The notes below the pieces were generated by a model, which saw only the letters and a list, made by a program, of their open reading frames with translations, ran no database searches and was not told the DNA's origin. From assembly GCA_022836615.1 (NCBI GenBank), contig MU405226.1, positions 248,001 to 312,000 of the forward strand: a stretch of DNA of 64,000 nt, written 5' to 3'. Both the position numbers and the translations under genes were made by a program. Positions 23,213 to 34,548 of the stretch are shown piece after piece (within the stretch, counting starts at the first letter, position 1; every line of letters begins with the position of its first letter). The stretch comes from Annulohypoxylon bovei var. microspora. Lineage: Eukaryota > Ascomycota > Sordariomycetes > Xylariales > Hypoxylaceae.

Positions 23213-26200
23213 CTACCTAGCAATGCCCACGCTGCCTCTCCTGCCCATCAGTATCTCCATCTCGACTAGCTCGACGGCGTACTCGGGTTCTCCCTCTAGC
23301 GTCTCCCGTATTAGGTCTACGGCGGCTACCGTCGTCGTCGACTGGTTTTCCCCGCTGCCGGTCGTGACCTGGATCTCGGAGTGCGGGTCCGCGCCGTGCT
23401 GGAGTAGCGACTTGATAGCCGTGACCCATCTCTCTCGGTTGTCCATCAATCTCGTGCTGGACGATGTCTCTAACAGGTGTGTCATGGTCACGCTACCTCT
23501 CGAGAAGTAATGCCGTCCCGTCTTGAGCGCCCTTATCCACACCTTCTCGTCGTCCCGCGCCGACGCGCCTGCGTCGAATAGGATGTCTAGGAGGCGTGAG
23601 TCCGGCATGTCGTGATGGAAATCCAGATATTCTCCGCTGAGGCCCGCACAGGCGCTGAAGCCCTCGGCCTTGGGGCTAACGACGTAAGCCAGAAGCTCTT
23701 GGGCCTTCTTCCTCTTCGGTTCCGTATCTAGCCTGCCGAGCTTCGTAGCGGTATATCGTATCAGATTGGCCTGGACGGCGAGCGACAAGAGGTCTTTGCG
23801 CTTCGGCGGCTTGCCGGCGTCCATCGGTTCGTAGCCCGCCCAGTGCTTCCGGCACATGTTCCCAAGCCTGTTATCGTACCAATCGGGGTCCTCGTGGAGC
23901 GGTTTGTGGTGCTTCAGCGCTGCGACCCATATCCGTTGGCACGTGGCGTCTAAGTCGTCCATCAACTCCACGTACTTCTCCACGTCGTCAACCTCTTTAT
24001 CGACCCTCTCGGCGAACCGCAGCGCGTTTGCGATCAGTAGCCAGGCACCAGGTCGGAATCGCCAGCTCGGCCAGGCTAGGATCGGGGGCTTGTTGATTTC
24101 GAAGGCTTTGATATGCCTTACACATCCGCTGAGGCATTTGAAGTAATACTCCACGTCGGCGACTGGTCTGCAACCCGGAAGCTTCAGCCATATATCCTTG
24201 CGACGTACCCATTCCTTAGCGGTCTGGTGGACGAAGACCACTCGCTGGCCCGTCTCGATAGAGTTGGGGTTAGTAGACGGCCCGATCTCTGCAACGAGGA
24301 GACCGGCGCAGGAGGTTTGTAGGAGGTTTGTCATTTGATCGGTCATGTGTTGGATAGTCGCATTATCGTAAGGATGGTCATTGTCTTCGATGGCCCTCAG
24401 CTGTCCTGTGGCGGGATTTACATAGCCCTCTGCGCCGAATGAGAGTGTAATTAAGCTAGGTGGCTGCTGCGCACTGAGGACAAGGTGAAAAATCCTGGAT
24501 GCGTTCTGCTGCTGCTCTAGAGTTAGATTCTCTAGCATACGCATATACAAGCCGTCGGGACCTCCAAGATGCGTAGGTAAAGAATTTAGCAATGTCCTCA
24601 AGGTCCGTAAACTGCAACCGACTACCATATCGATCGCTAACTTGGCCCATAGTATATCTCCGCCGCTCTTCTGCGCTAACTCTCTACAGAGATTCTTGGT
24701 ATCTGGTAGCCCTGGAGCCTCGTCTTCGAGTCGACCTGCAACGTACTGCGATATAGACTTCTCGGTGTGCTCTTGCAGTCTGATTCTTGGATAATCGGCG
24801 AAGGCGTCATCGAAAATAGGGAGCTCGCGCGATGAGACGATAAATTTGATATTGTCCTTGGCACCCATGCTATTAATGAGTTTCGATATCTCCACGTGCG
24901 AATCTTTGGCCCATTTACTCTGCCCCCATGCCTCGTCACCGGTGTCCTTGTCGTAAGTGATGTCGAGTTGGTTCGGCTCATAGTGATCCTTTCGTTCCAT
25001 AATGCGGTATTCGTCTATTCCGTCGATGAAAACGAAGAGGCGTAGCGTATCAGACATGTGAGCGAAGATAGAGTACCATGCCTGATTAAGATTATTGATA
25101 CTTGTAAATAAGACAGGGGGCGGCCAATCGCCTTCAAAGAAGCTGGGAAAGGCGATTCTGATGAGATCTCGTCTTACTGACAAGATCTGGTATAAGACGC
25201 TACGCAGAAAGCCTTCGTATGACTTCTGGATGCGGTTACCGCCTTCAAACATAAAAAAGCAGGCTACGAGCAAGTCTCCTTCGCTCGCCCAGCCTTCAAG
25301 GAGTTGCTGCTTCACCTTCTCCGATCGCGAAATGTGCTTCATGAGTGTTGATTTGCCAGATCCGGCATTACCACTAATCCACTAAGATTTCTAAAGTTAA
25401 TAATTATTCGAATAGGCACTCTATATTTCATACAAGTAGCACTTGTTCCCTCCGTCAAGATTATAAGGAAATAAAGGATTTGAAAGTAGGTACTTACTAG
25501 GACGGGATCCTTTGATTTGAGATGCCCAGGCACAATGGAGAGATTGGGGTTTAGGATCCAGTCGCACGTTTGGCCGTAGGCTGGATCTATCCGAGATTCA
25601 CGTTCAGTCATGGTATCGTAATAAAGAGAATTGAGTATTTCTAAAAGCTCAGATGTCAGTGATGATTCAACTGCAAACGCAGTATAGATGTCGAAGTCAT
25701 ATACCTTGATTTCGGGGCTCTCTCGCCTCGGCCTCTGCTGGCGTTGGGCCTGATGATGCTTTGGTTATCCACGCGAGCATCTGCGCATAGCCCAACTCAT
25801 CTCTACTCTTGAATCTGGCGAGGTCGAGGTGGGCGACTCCCATATCATGTCTTGTCACATTGAAGCCCTCGTAAGCTGCCGAGTCCCTCGGAACCATGGT
25901 CTGCACCGTCGATTTGCCCAATTCCATTCCATCGGTAGGATCGCTCGAGGTCGCTATCGTCGATGGTAACCTTTCTCTGATACACACTACTCTGATATCT
26001 CTTGAAATCATGAGAAATGTCGAATGCAGATTCTCGAAAGCCTTATCGTTCTCTTTGAATCCTCGCAGGAGTTGCGGGGTTGGCGCAGATGCTGACAGGA
26101 GCGCAGTCGCGGCAATGCATTCACCTAATGATCGCTTTCCACTTCTTACGTGAGGCGTACCTAAGAACACGCACCCGATAGTCCGCGGATACACGTTGCC

Positions 26201-26857
26201 AAGCTCGACGTGCGCGCCGTATATTCGCGACATCGCTGCCGTGACCAAGGCTTCTTTGATCACGAGTCCTCCTATGCCATGGCCAATAAAAACGATGGGC
26301 CGCGTTATCCCACTACGGAGCCGCGCGACATCTGCTAAAAGGCTTTCGGCTTGATCGATAAAAGTGCCGTTACCGCTCAAACCGCCGCCCCATCCCCACG
26401 CGATAATTCTGACGTCCGAAATGTCATGTCCGAGCAAGTCGCGAGGGTAACAAATACCCCCTTTCGTCCAGGTACCGGAGCGGGAGCCAAACAGACCGTG
26501 GACAAATACGATGTCGAGGCCCTCGTCGCCATGCTGAATCCCGTCAAAGAGGATAAGAGGTCCTCTTCCATCTGCACGCACTAGAATTTTTTCCCTCTCT
26601 CGGGAATCCAAAGTCGAGCTGCTTGACCGGCCTACACGATCCAGGCGCAAGCTGGAAGACGACGACGTCTCCCGCGATCCTCTAGCGGCACGAGCTATCC
26701 TAGCTAGCGTCTCTTTGATCCTGTTCATTGTTCGTTGGCGCTCTCCCCCTCTCTCAACATTGTCAAGAGAGGATATCGTAGTCGAAGCTAGTGGCGAAGA
26801 AGAAAAAACTTTGGAGTTTCTGAAGTTTGGCGTTTTGAAACGAGAATCTTTACCCAT
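23213..26857 (-). CDS. NLR-like protein: alpha/beta-hydrolase + NACHT
   Basis: Proposed exons 26857-25705, 25640-25498 and 25381-23213 give 1,154 aa. Residues about 100-350 are an alpha/beta-hydrolase domain of the kind found at the N-terminus of fungal NLRs (DIVFVHGLFG near 115-124). Its nucleophile elbow reads GHGIGG at 192-197, where families normally have GHSxGG, so the catalytic Ser appears to be Gly. A NACHT NTPase follows: P-loop GNAGSGKS at 436-443 (created by the last splice) and Walker B FVFIDGIDEY at 548-557. The C-terminal half has no perfect repeats, but ankyrin-like scraps (LLQHGADPHSE, LLDILFDAGASA) occur near the end. Fungal proteins of this architecture are thought to act in non-self recognition and regulated cell death; that role is inferred here. 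The first intron (64 nt, GTATAT donor, CTGAC branch point) is the least certain join; a 34-nt alternative was judged too short. Confidence 0.85.
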
Positions 26858-29390
26858 GGGGCGACAACGACCCGAGCCGAGTCGTATAGGAAAGCCGAAT
26901 TAATTCTGCTAACGGAAGGTTGCCGTTGGAGCCGTCGACTAATAACCTGACTGGTTGATAGTAGACATACATAGTACAAAAAGCAAGGGAGTTCATTGCT
27001 GGGATTCGTGGCCCTGCGGAGCTGCCAAAGAGCCTATCCAGCCCAACCCGACACAAGTTCACATACCCATGCCCTTGTTTCCTGTCAAGCCCTGCTTCTC
27101 GACCACATACCCAAGACTAATCCAGACACCATCTTGGCGAACATGTATCCGTCGACGAATCTGTTGTAACACGCATGACAACAAAACTGCATGTCATCAT
27201 CTACCCGTCGTATGTTATTTGCTCCCGCACCCAAAGAAATGGAAATATGAAGATCGTTGACCTGGGTCGCCTGGGGTTATGTAACCGAACCTTTCATACC
27301 GCGCATAGAATCAGAAGAATATAATGTACATCTCATCCCATCCTATCCTATCCCATCCCATTACATAGTACATACATCTCATTACATCCCAACACACACA
27401 GACACGCAGGTGCCCTTCCAACGTCTTTTGCGTCTGGCTAGAACGGCAAAGGTGGATATCGCACATAACTAACCAAGCCTCCTAATGTATTGTGCGATAT
27501 TTAATGTGGAATAATTATGTACGGGGCTTACGAAATCACCCGTTACATCCCGTATACTTTGGTACCCTATGTATCATGAAACAGGGGTATACATATTCTA
27601 CACCGAACAAGTCATATATACCCATGTACCGTTTTTTTCCTGGAGGCTAGGACTACACGTGAAATTGCTTGGTAGCATCGGGACGCCTCTCTCGCAGATT
27701 CCGTAATCATGATCACCTGACCGTAAGAAGTTCAGTCTTGTGATACTTCGCTTATCTATGCATCTCGAAGCTGAATATACATATCTCCATATTTCCACAA
27801 CTCTTGTAATATTTTGAAATTTACGTTACTGTTAGATCTAACCCCAGAGTATTCGGAACGAATCGTCATCGAAGAGGGGAGGAAAACCTGATAAAAAATA
27901 AAAACTTCAAGGTCTACGAGCACAGTATACACGTGGCATATACTGTATTATACTCCGCCTTATCCGCCATTTTCTATATCCCCACGCACGCTCCTAAAAT
28001 CCCGGAGTGGACCTCGGGACTGATTTTCCCCCCTGTCGGAGCCCCGATTATCATAAAACTCTTACCAAGGGTAATACTCTCGTAACAACGAGTGCTCGCA
28101 GCCAAACCTGGGGCAAATCAGAAACAATATTCAGGAGAAGTGTATAAGCTTATGTTCTTATGCATTATGGGATATTTTGACATTGCTGACTGGAGTCTAA
28201 TATAAAGAGTTCCTAAGCTTCTCAATAACTCGGTGAGTAAGCGTTACACTCGACCAATCAGAGACAATGAGCTCAGACTAACTTGGAAACTTCAAAGTCA
28301 ATATTGAGTCTCTATTCGTATATGGTACGGCAAGGCCTTTTTATATTGCCATGTAGATATATGTCATACCACCCACCATACAATAGACTACGCGTGTTAG
28401 CTATTATGTTAGCCACGCGCTAGTCAGCCGTCCTAGTGTCGTATCCTGCTTGACATTTCCTAGCACGTTCCCCATCCTCCGTCTACTGTTAGAAAATAAC
28501 TTACATAGCGGATCCGGAGTCTTAGTGGGCGATTAGCTAGTTATTGAAAAAGAACAATGGAAGTGGATGTTCTTATGGCCTTCTATGCTTGGCCAATAAT
28601 CCAGCGTTGGTTACCTATCTCGCATAGCGTTAGTAGAGCCGCCCGCCGGACCGTGACATGCTTGCGGCTGGTTCTACTGCGTAACTATCACCTAAACCTG
28701 ACCTAGGTGTGCGACGTAGTCTACTACTATCGACTCTTATGACATATCGTAAGAAGGTTATGTAACCCAACTTACCTTAACGAGTGCTACCGCGCGCGTG
28801 TCATTGGACACTTTCAGTAACTTTCTATAATACATAGTAGTTATCGAGTATACCCAGGATACGACGTCCGAAGGAATCTGTCCAACACTTCCCGCAACCG
28901 GACCGGCAAGGTGGGTAGCAATAGCTTCGTCTCGTTCCATGGGACGAATAGATTAAGCCCGTACCAACTGCTTGGTCACGAAGGATCCTCCTGCTTACGC
29001 CTCCTATGCGCCTTTCTTGAATCTAGTCTACTAATCCTTTTAAGCTATCGACTTCCAGGAGTGGCATGAAGTCTTGCCATTTCTAGACGTCACGCCGCAT
29101 TAGGTGATACTCATGGATGTCTTCGATGCTCAGGTTCGCAAGATTGGCGGTTAGTCGTCTCCAGAGCATGTCTTTGTCAGCCAGTTATGATTTCGTACGA
29201 GACATTTAGCCAAGTTATTAGTTTTACACTACTGTACTGAGTGTCCCAACGGAGGGGAGAGCCCCATCTTGTCACTCATATAGAAGAAGAGGATTCCCGA
29301 AGTACTTCGTCAACATATTCGTTTCTAACCAGTACTCATGGACATTCTTCTAAGGCCACCTTAAGACAGACAAAAGAAAAACCGGACAAG
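26858..29390. other. Gene-poor interval between NLR and terpene cyclase
   Basis: About 2.5 kb between divergent genes. No intact gene was found. There are pyrimidine-rich simple tracts at 27325-27390 (CATCCCATCCTATCC-like). From about 28,400 onward composition shifts to GC-richer sequence with a coding look; a decayed reading frame at 28950-29181 (minus) is listed separately. The cyclase promoter should lie at the right end. Confidence 0.45.
28950..29181 (-). pseudogene. Decayed coding fragment with two in-frame TAG stops
   Basis: Read on the minus strand from 29181, the frame gives a protein-like segment (ADKDMLWRRLTANLANLSI...), a TAG at 29085-29083, 19 sense codons, a second TAG at 29025-29023, then another open run. 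Both stops would be glutamine if a single C-to-T change (CAG to TAG) were reversed, the change RIP or deamination makes. A further frame in another phase continues leftward from 28940. I do not recognise the family. This could be chance; the even, amphipathic composition is the main argument for former coding. Confidence 0.3.
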
Positions 29391-30835
29391 ATGATGGCAA
29401 CTACTCTTCTACGTCTCGCGCGGCGGACCCATTCTAAGCTACGATCTTTATTATTTCCTCACTCGTTGCCGGCGGCAAACTCAGCCCAAAGCGCTTCCGA
29501 AAAGTCTAAGGCTAAGCAGCAGCAGGGCCTTTGCGGTGAAGCGCTGGCCTTAGCTTCTCAGCTCGACGGCCAGACCTTCCATCTCCCAGACCTGTGGAAA
29601 GTACTCTCAGACTGGCCGCTAGCCGCAAACATACACGCGGAGAGGCTCACGGCTCTAGTTGACACGTTGCTCGAGCGCATCGTCACCAATGAGAGGAAGC
29701 TCAAGGCTTTGAAGCAGGCTAACTTTGGCCGTCTCATCTCCCTGTAAGGCGGTCTACCCCAGTCTCCCCAAACTTTTTTTCCTGAAATTTTTTTTCGTGT
29801 CTAACATGCCGGCACCCTGCCTAGTTGGTATCCCGACGCAGAATGGCCCGAGCTTGAGATAGCCGCTGCTTACTCGGTGTGGATCTTCGTGTGGGACGAC
29901 GAGGTCGACGCAGGAGACACTGACGTGTCGAACGACGAGGAGCTGTCGAGAGCCTATTACAAGAAGTCCTTGAGCACCATCCACAACCTCCTTGGCCTTG
30001 ATCCCAGCGAGGAGGGCAAGGAACAGGTATTCGAGGATGATAAGTCGTTACACCCCAACATGGCTTTATTTGCCGATGTCGGTCGTGGAATGCGCAGTAC
30101 CACGGACAGAACTCAGAGAGAACGTTTCTTCCGTGAACTGGAGAACTTCATGGTCCAGGTAGGTGTGGAACATGTCCATCGTATGAGAGGTTCTATCCCG
30201 ACGGTGAGCAAATACTTCGAGATCCGTTCGGGATCTGTTGGCTGTGCCCCTCAAATTGCCATTACAGAGTAAGTAATATGAGATATGCCCAATACCGTAA
30301 GATCTACTACTCACACTATCTCTAGTGCCATGCTTAAAGTCAGGTTGCCTGAAACTGTAATGGAGTCTGCGGCTATGAAGTCCCTTTGGAACGAAACTGT
30401 CGTGATATGTTTTGTTCTTAACGACATATACTCGGTACAGAAAGAAATAGTAAGGACTCCCCCCCCCCCCTTCCCCTCCCCCGCGATATACGCAATTTTT
30501 ACAGGCATGCTGACGACTAGTTTCAGGCCCAAGCATCTCTCTTGAACCTTGTCCCTGTGCTGTTCAAGAACTGCGATCCTACAAAACAGAGTCTCGATGC
30601 TGTTACCCACGATGTTGAGGTAACGCTACGAGATTCTATGAAAGGGTTCGAAGACGCAGCAGCATCCCTTATCGAGATGACAGCTCATGATGCACAAGTA
30701 AGCAAGGATACACATTCATTTATAAAGTGGTGCCGCTATTTCATTACTGGGGTCCAACAATGGAGTTTAGAATCGCGCCGCTACGGCATGGCGGAGTGTT
30801 TGCAGGAAGATGGTTCCTTGAGTATAGTGCTTTGA
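29391..30835 (+). CDS. Class I terpene cyclase (sesquiterpene synthase-like)
   Basis: Exons 29391-29743, 29825-30268, 30326-30449 and 30527-30835 encode 409 aa. The start is the first of two adjacent ATGs at 29391; the frame upstream has no ATG. The metal-binding aspartate-rich motif is DDEVD at residues 142-146 (after SVWIFVW). The NSE triad is NDIYSVQKE at 298-306, with N298, S302 and E306. The C-terminal Arg-Tyr pair is at 392-393 in WSLESRRYG. These three motifs together identify a cytosolic class I cyclase that ionises a prenyl diphosphate (most likely farnesyl diphosphate) with Mg2+ and cyclises it. The N-terminal ~65 residues are a basic, Ser/Ala-rich extension. The last intron contains a poly-C run (about 30460-30472). 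No P450, transferase or transporter lies nearby, so it is a lone biosynthetic gene here. Product cannot be told from sequence. Confidence 0.9.
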
Positions 30836-33800
30836 ATATTTTTGGATTGGCGTCTGGACAACCTTGGAAGTATACCATGCATCATCATTTTCTTTTTTTA
30901 CATATTACACAGCTTATACTCTATAAAACCACATGATCATAAATACATACACTATTATATAAATAAATTACTACTATTAAAGCTTTAAGATGCACATGCG
31001 TACCTAAATTTGTTATTTTGTGTCGTCTCGGACCTACTTCGTCACTATTGAGGCCGCATAGATAAAACGCCCGTAGGACTTTTGGGCGAGACATGTAGCT
31101 GACTATCCGTACACTCGACCCCCTGAAATAATGTTAGTACGAACCTTATTTCGATACAGATTTACACCAGGGTACCCAAGTAGTGAGCAAGGCTTTGAAA
31201 CGTATTCTTGAAACATTTAAATTTTTTAAATTTATTTCCAATAGAAAGAAAGGGTAATATAAGTATAACTTATTTTATAAAAAAAATTATATGTTTTAAG
31301 GATGAGATTCCGTGACTTTATTTAGGATTGAAACTTGGTGTGATACTCAGATCATGGGTGGTTGATAAAGTCACTTTTGCAATTCGTACTAACATTATTT
31401 CAGGGGGGCGAGTGTACGCAAGATCAAGCCCTCTCCGAGATCGTCACCTGGAGACTAATACATAGGCTCTAAGCGAAAATTGACGCCATCCGATGTTGGC
31501 ACGCTTCATGCCTTGCTGCATTATCAGCTATACTTGCAGGGATCTCTTCCTAAGCTTCGGGTCGGCCATTCGATGCCTGTTCGGGACAGGCCTTGTCAAT
31601 CAGCATGGCTGCATGGTAGGCAAACAAGGTCGACCGGGACGAGCGGACTTGTTAAAATGTGAGTTGTCACTAGCAAATAGGGGACCCGGGTGCGCAGGAT
31701 GCACAAAGCTGAAATAATACGATCGTCGTCACCGCTAGTGTTGGCTCCTTGCGAAACAGTATACATATGTACTAGATGTTCGGGACGTCTTTCCTACCAA
31801 CCCTTCTCTCTTATCCGATTTTGATGTTAGCTAAGAGCGGCCCGAGCCGGGGTCGTGGAAGCACAAACGCTGAGACCCGCCGGCATGCCAAGGGATTCGA
31901 GGGAATGGAAGCCCTGAGAGCTACGTAAATTGTTCGAAAGAGAAAAACGAGGTTACATGTCAATGCGAAATATCCCCTGGCTCCGCGTGCCACAGCATAC
32001 GGTGCTTCTGTAGAATGCAACCAACTTGCATGCGGACTATGTAGTGGCTGACGTGATTACACACATGAGATTCATGTATGTACTTCTCGCTTAGTTGGGT
32101 CCCCCAGACGGGATGATACCCGGGTAAGTTAGCTATGCCTCATTGAGTTCTCATGTACTATGGTGAACACGAGATAGTCTGTCCAACATCGTGAGTTTCA
32201 TCACTTTCGGTTTGGTAGGTGATGAAAAAGAGGAGAATCGCATCGGTCCTATCGATATTATACCCTTTTAAAACAAGGATCTTATCAAGTCACTAGTTTG
32301 CTCAACTCCCACTCTTGCTTTTATGTATTATCATACTAATATGTATGTATGTGGCAGCAATATCTTGTCCTTGCCTTATTCGTTGCTAACTATTCCAGAT
32401 CCGTGATACCTACCATAACCACGTGGTCATGGAAGTCCAACTAAAGTAATCCCGATATCAACGCTAATTCCTATTTCGAAAGCAACCTTGAGCTGAACAT
32501 CGAGTTGCAGATAGCGCCCGCCGCGGCACTGGGATGTCTTCCTCCCGCTCTTGCATTTATCATAGCCGCTCTTAGCTAAGCCCTGCAGAGTTGTCTCCAG
32601 GGGGATGGTAACTAAGTTACATGCATCTGCAGGCTTAATTGTTCTAAGAGCCAACAGCCTTCATGTAGCAAAAGTCCGGTTGAGTATAGTCGATTAGGTA
32701 TTTGGTTGGTGAAAGGGGGGCGACAACCTCTGCTACCTACGTCTCTACTATTAGTACGTCTCCGAATTCTATTCGCAAGCTCCGCATGATCCTTCAAGCG
32801 CATCTTCACCATGGGGTCACGCGAATCTATTAGTCTTGAATTCGCAATCTCGCTAATAAGTATTGCCTCCAAATATCACCTCTGTTGATCTACATGAAAT
32901 GCTAGGTCCTCCTCATATATTCATCCCAAACTTCGAGCTAGCTACGTCGTATGTCTCCGCTGGGGCATAGCCAATCAAAATTTAAATCAAATTAATGCTA
33001 TACTCGTTTTGCTGCGTCATTTTTAATATGCAGTGAAGCTCTCAAAATATTTCTTTTCACTGTTTTCCTTGTGGCACAATGGAAGTTGCTAATTCCCACA
33101 GGTAAATTTTTGTCCAATGTTAATTTGCACAAACTTTGAACGTATTATGCTATAACACATAGCTAACCAAATTACAAATACGTTTTAAATAATTGGCGAA
33201 GAGATATTGAGAATAATTTAGAAGCCAAATTGTTATCCTAGACAAGTACAACGCGTAGGCAGATAGGTACGTTTGAAGGAAAATGAGTAAAGGGATATGT
33301 GTATGCATTTTTTTAGCTTGGTACTTAGGTAATTATCATATTAATTAATAATATTTCATATACACCCAATTTGCTAGATTAAATTTTGTCTTTGCTATCG
33401 GACGAGATGTGGCTGTTCTTAAGTGCGAGATAGCATCAAGTACGCAAAGTCTCGGCCAAACCCAAGTTAAATAAAATACTTTCCTCGATAATTTCGAAGT
33501 ATTTCTAAGGCTATCTCGTACTTGAGGATATTCTTCCCCCCGTTACCATGCTGAAATGTCTTCCAATCTCGGAGCGAACTGAAAGTTGTGATCCTTTTCT
33601 TATTTATTTGATTCATTATAAAATGTTGTTATTCATAACTGTCACGATGCAAACCTAGCAGATGGAGAAACAACTCTAACCCTTTGTGCCTAATGGTCCC
33701 CTAAGGCCTGAGCTTTCATCCTACTGGGTCCCTGGTCCAGAACTCAAGGCCATCCTCCCAAGGGGCGAGGCGTGGCAAGGCAGAGAAGATCTCTGACAAT

Positions 33801-34548
33801 AACATTGTTAGGTAAATAAGCCGCGGAAAATAACAATAGAGTTAATATATCACCTACTTACTTAACACTTGCTGTTTACCTTGACGTGATATATGTAGTC
33901 CAATTTATTAATGACAGCAACGGAATAAATATTAAATACTGGCTCAAAGTCGGAAAAATCCTACTTAATCACTACTACGTCTACGGAGAATGGATGTATA
34001 AGAATAATTGGGCTCTAAATTTTAGAAGTGACAAACTTATTCTACTTCTATACTCCAACTTTTGCAAAATTCGAATGCTTATATACTCACTTTTTGGAGT
34101 AACTGGTTTTTGTTGTTGTTTAATACAATACCTACCCAATGGTCTTACAGCTTAGTATGTCATGTTCCGAGATACCTTGTGTCTACGCGGGTCTGGATGT
34201 ATTGTATTTGTAAATACCTATTTTTGGGCAATAATTTTAGTAAGGCTAGAAAGTACGTACAAGTGAATCGAGGAGGGAGTAAACAAACCACAGACCACAA
34301 ACCACGCATGGAAGAGAAGAGCTTTTGTTCTCGTTCAACCTTCAATTCATTCTGAACGCCTGAGAACCATTAGCCATTCTACGTCACTCTTCCTTTTTTT
34401 GTGCCCCTTTTCATCATCATCCATCATCCGTCGCGGCCGTCAAGGAATGAAACATGACAATCTCCGGAACAAACGAAATGGCATGCTGGTAATTCGATTG
34501 TGTTCCCCTGAACGCCATCCTATGCCACACAGATAAGCAAGTCTTGTC
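30836..34548. other. 3.7-kb gene-poor, mostly AT-rich interval
   Basis: No intact gene is visible. A MITE-like element lies at 31112-31414. Sequence from 31,450 to 32,850 has moderate GC and short open frames without family resemblance; 32,950-34,350 is AT-rich with runs such as AATTAATTAATAAT near 33340. It may contain old, RIP-degraded transposon remains, but none could be identified. Confidence 0.45.
31112..31414. mobile_element. 303-bp MITE with 32-bp TIRs and TA flanks
   Basis: The left end (from 31112, CACTCGACCCCCTGAAATAA...) and the reverse complement of the right end (to 31414) match over at least 32 bp with one difference (A versus C at the eleventh base counted from 31108 or its partner). 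TA flanks both sides (31110-31111 and 31415-31416), the target duplication expected of Tc1/mariner-type elements. Two further bases outside TA (CG) are also symmetric, so the ends could lie slightly further out. The interior is AT-rich and non-coding. A non-autonomous element is the best reading. Confidence 0.78.

Noticed and set aside
25671..25704. 34-nt intron alternative in the NLR gene (GTATAT...TTTGCAG)
   Set aside because: Phase would also close, but 34 nt is below usual fungal intron size; the 64-nt version has a CTGAC branch point.
33886..34155. 89-codon hydrophobic frame
   Set aside because: Composition follows from AT-rich DNA (Ile, Leu, Asn, Tyr); no homology sensed.
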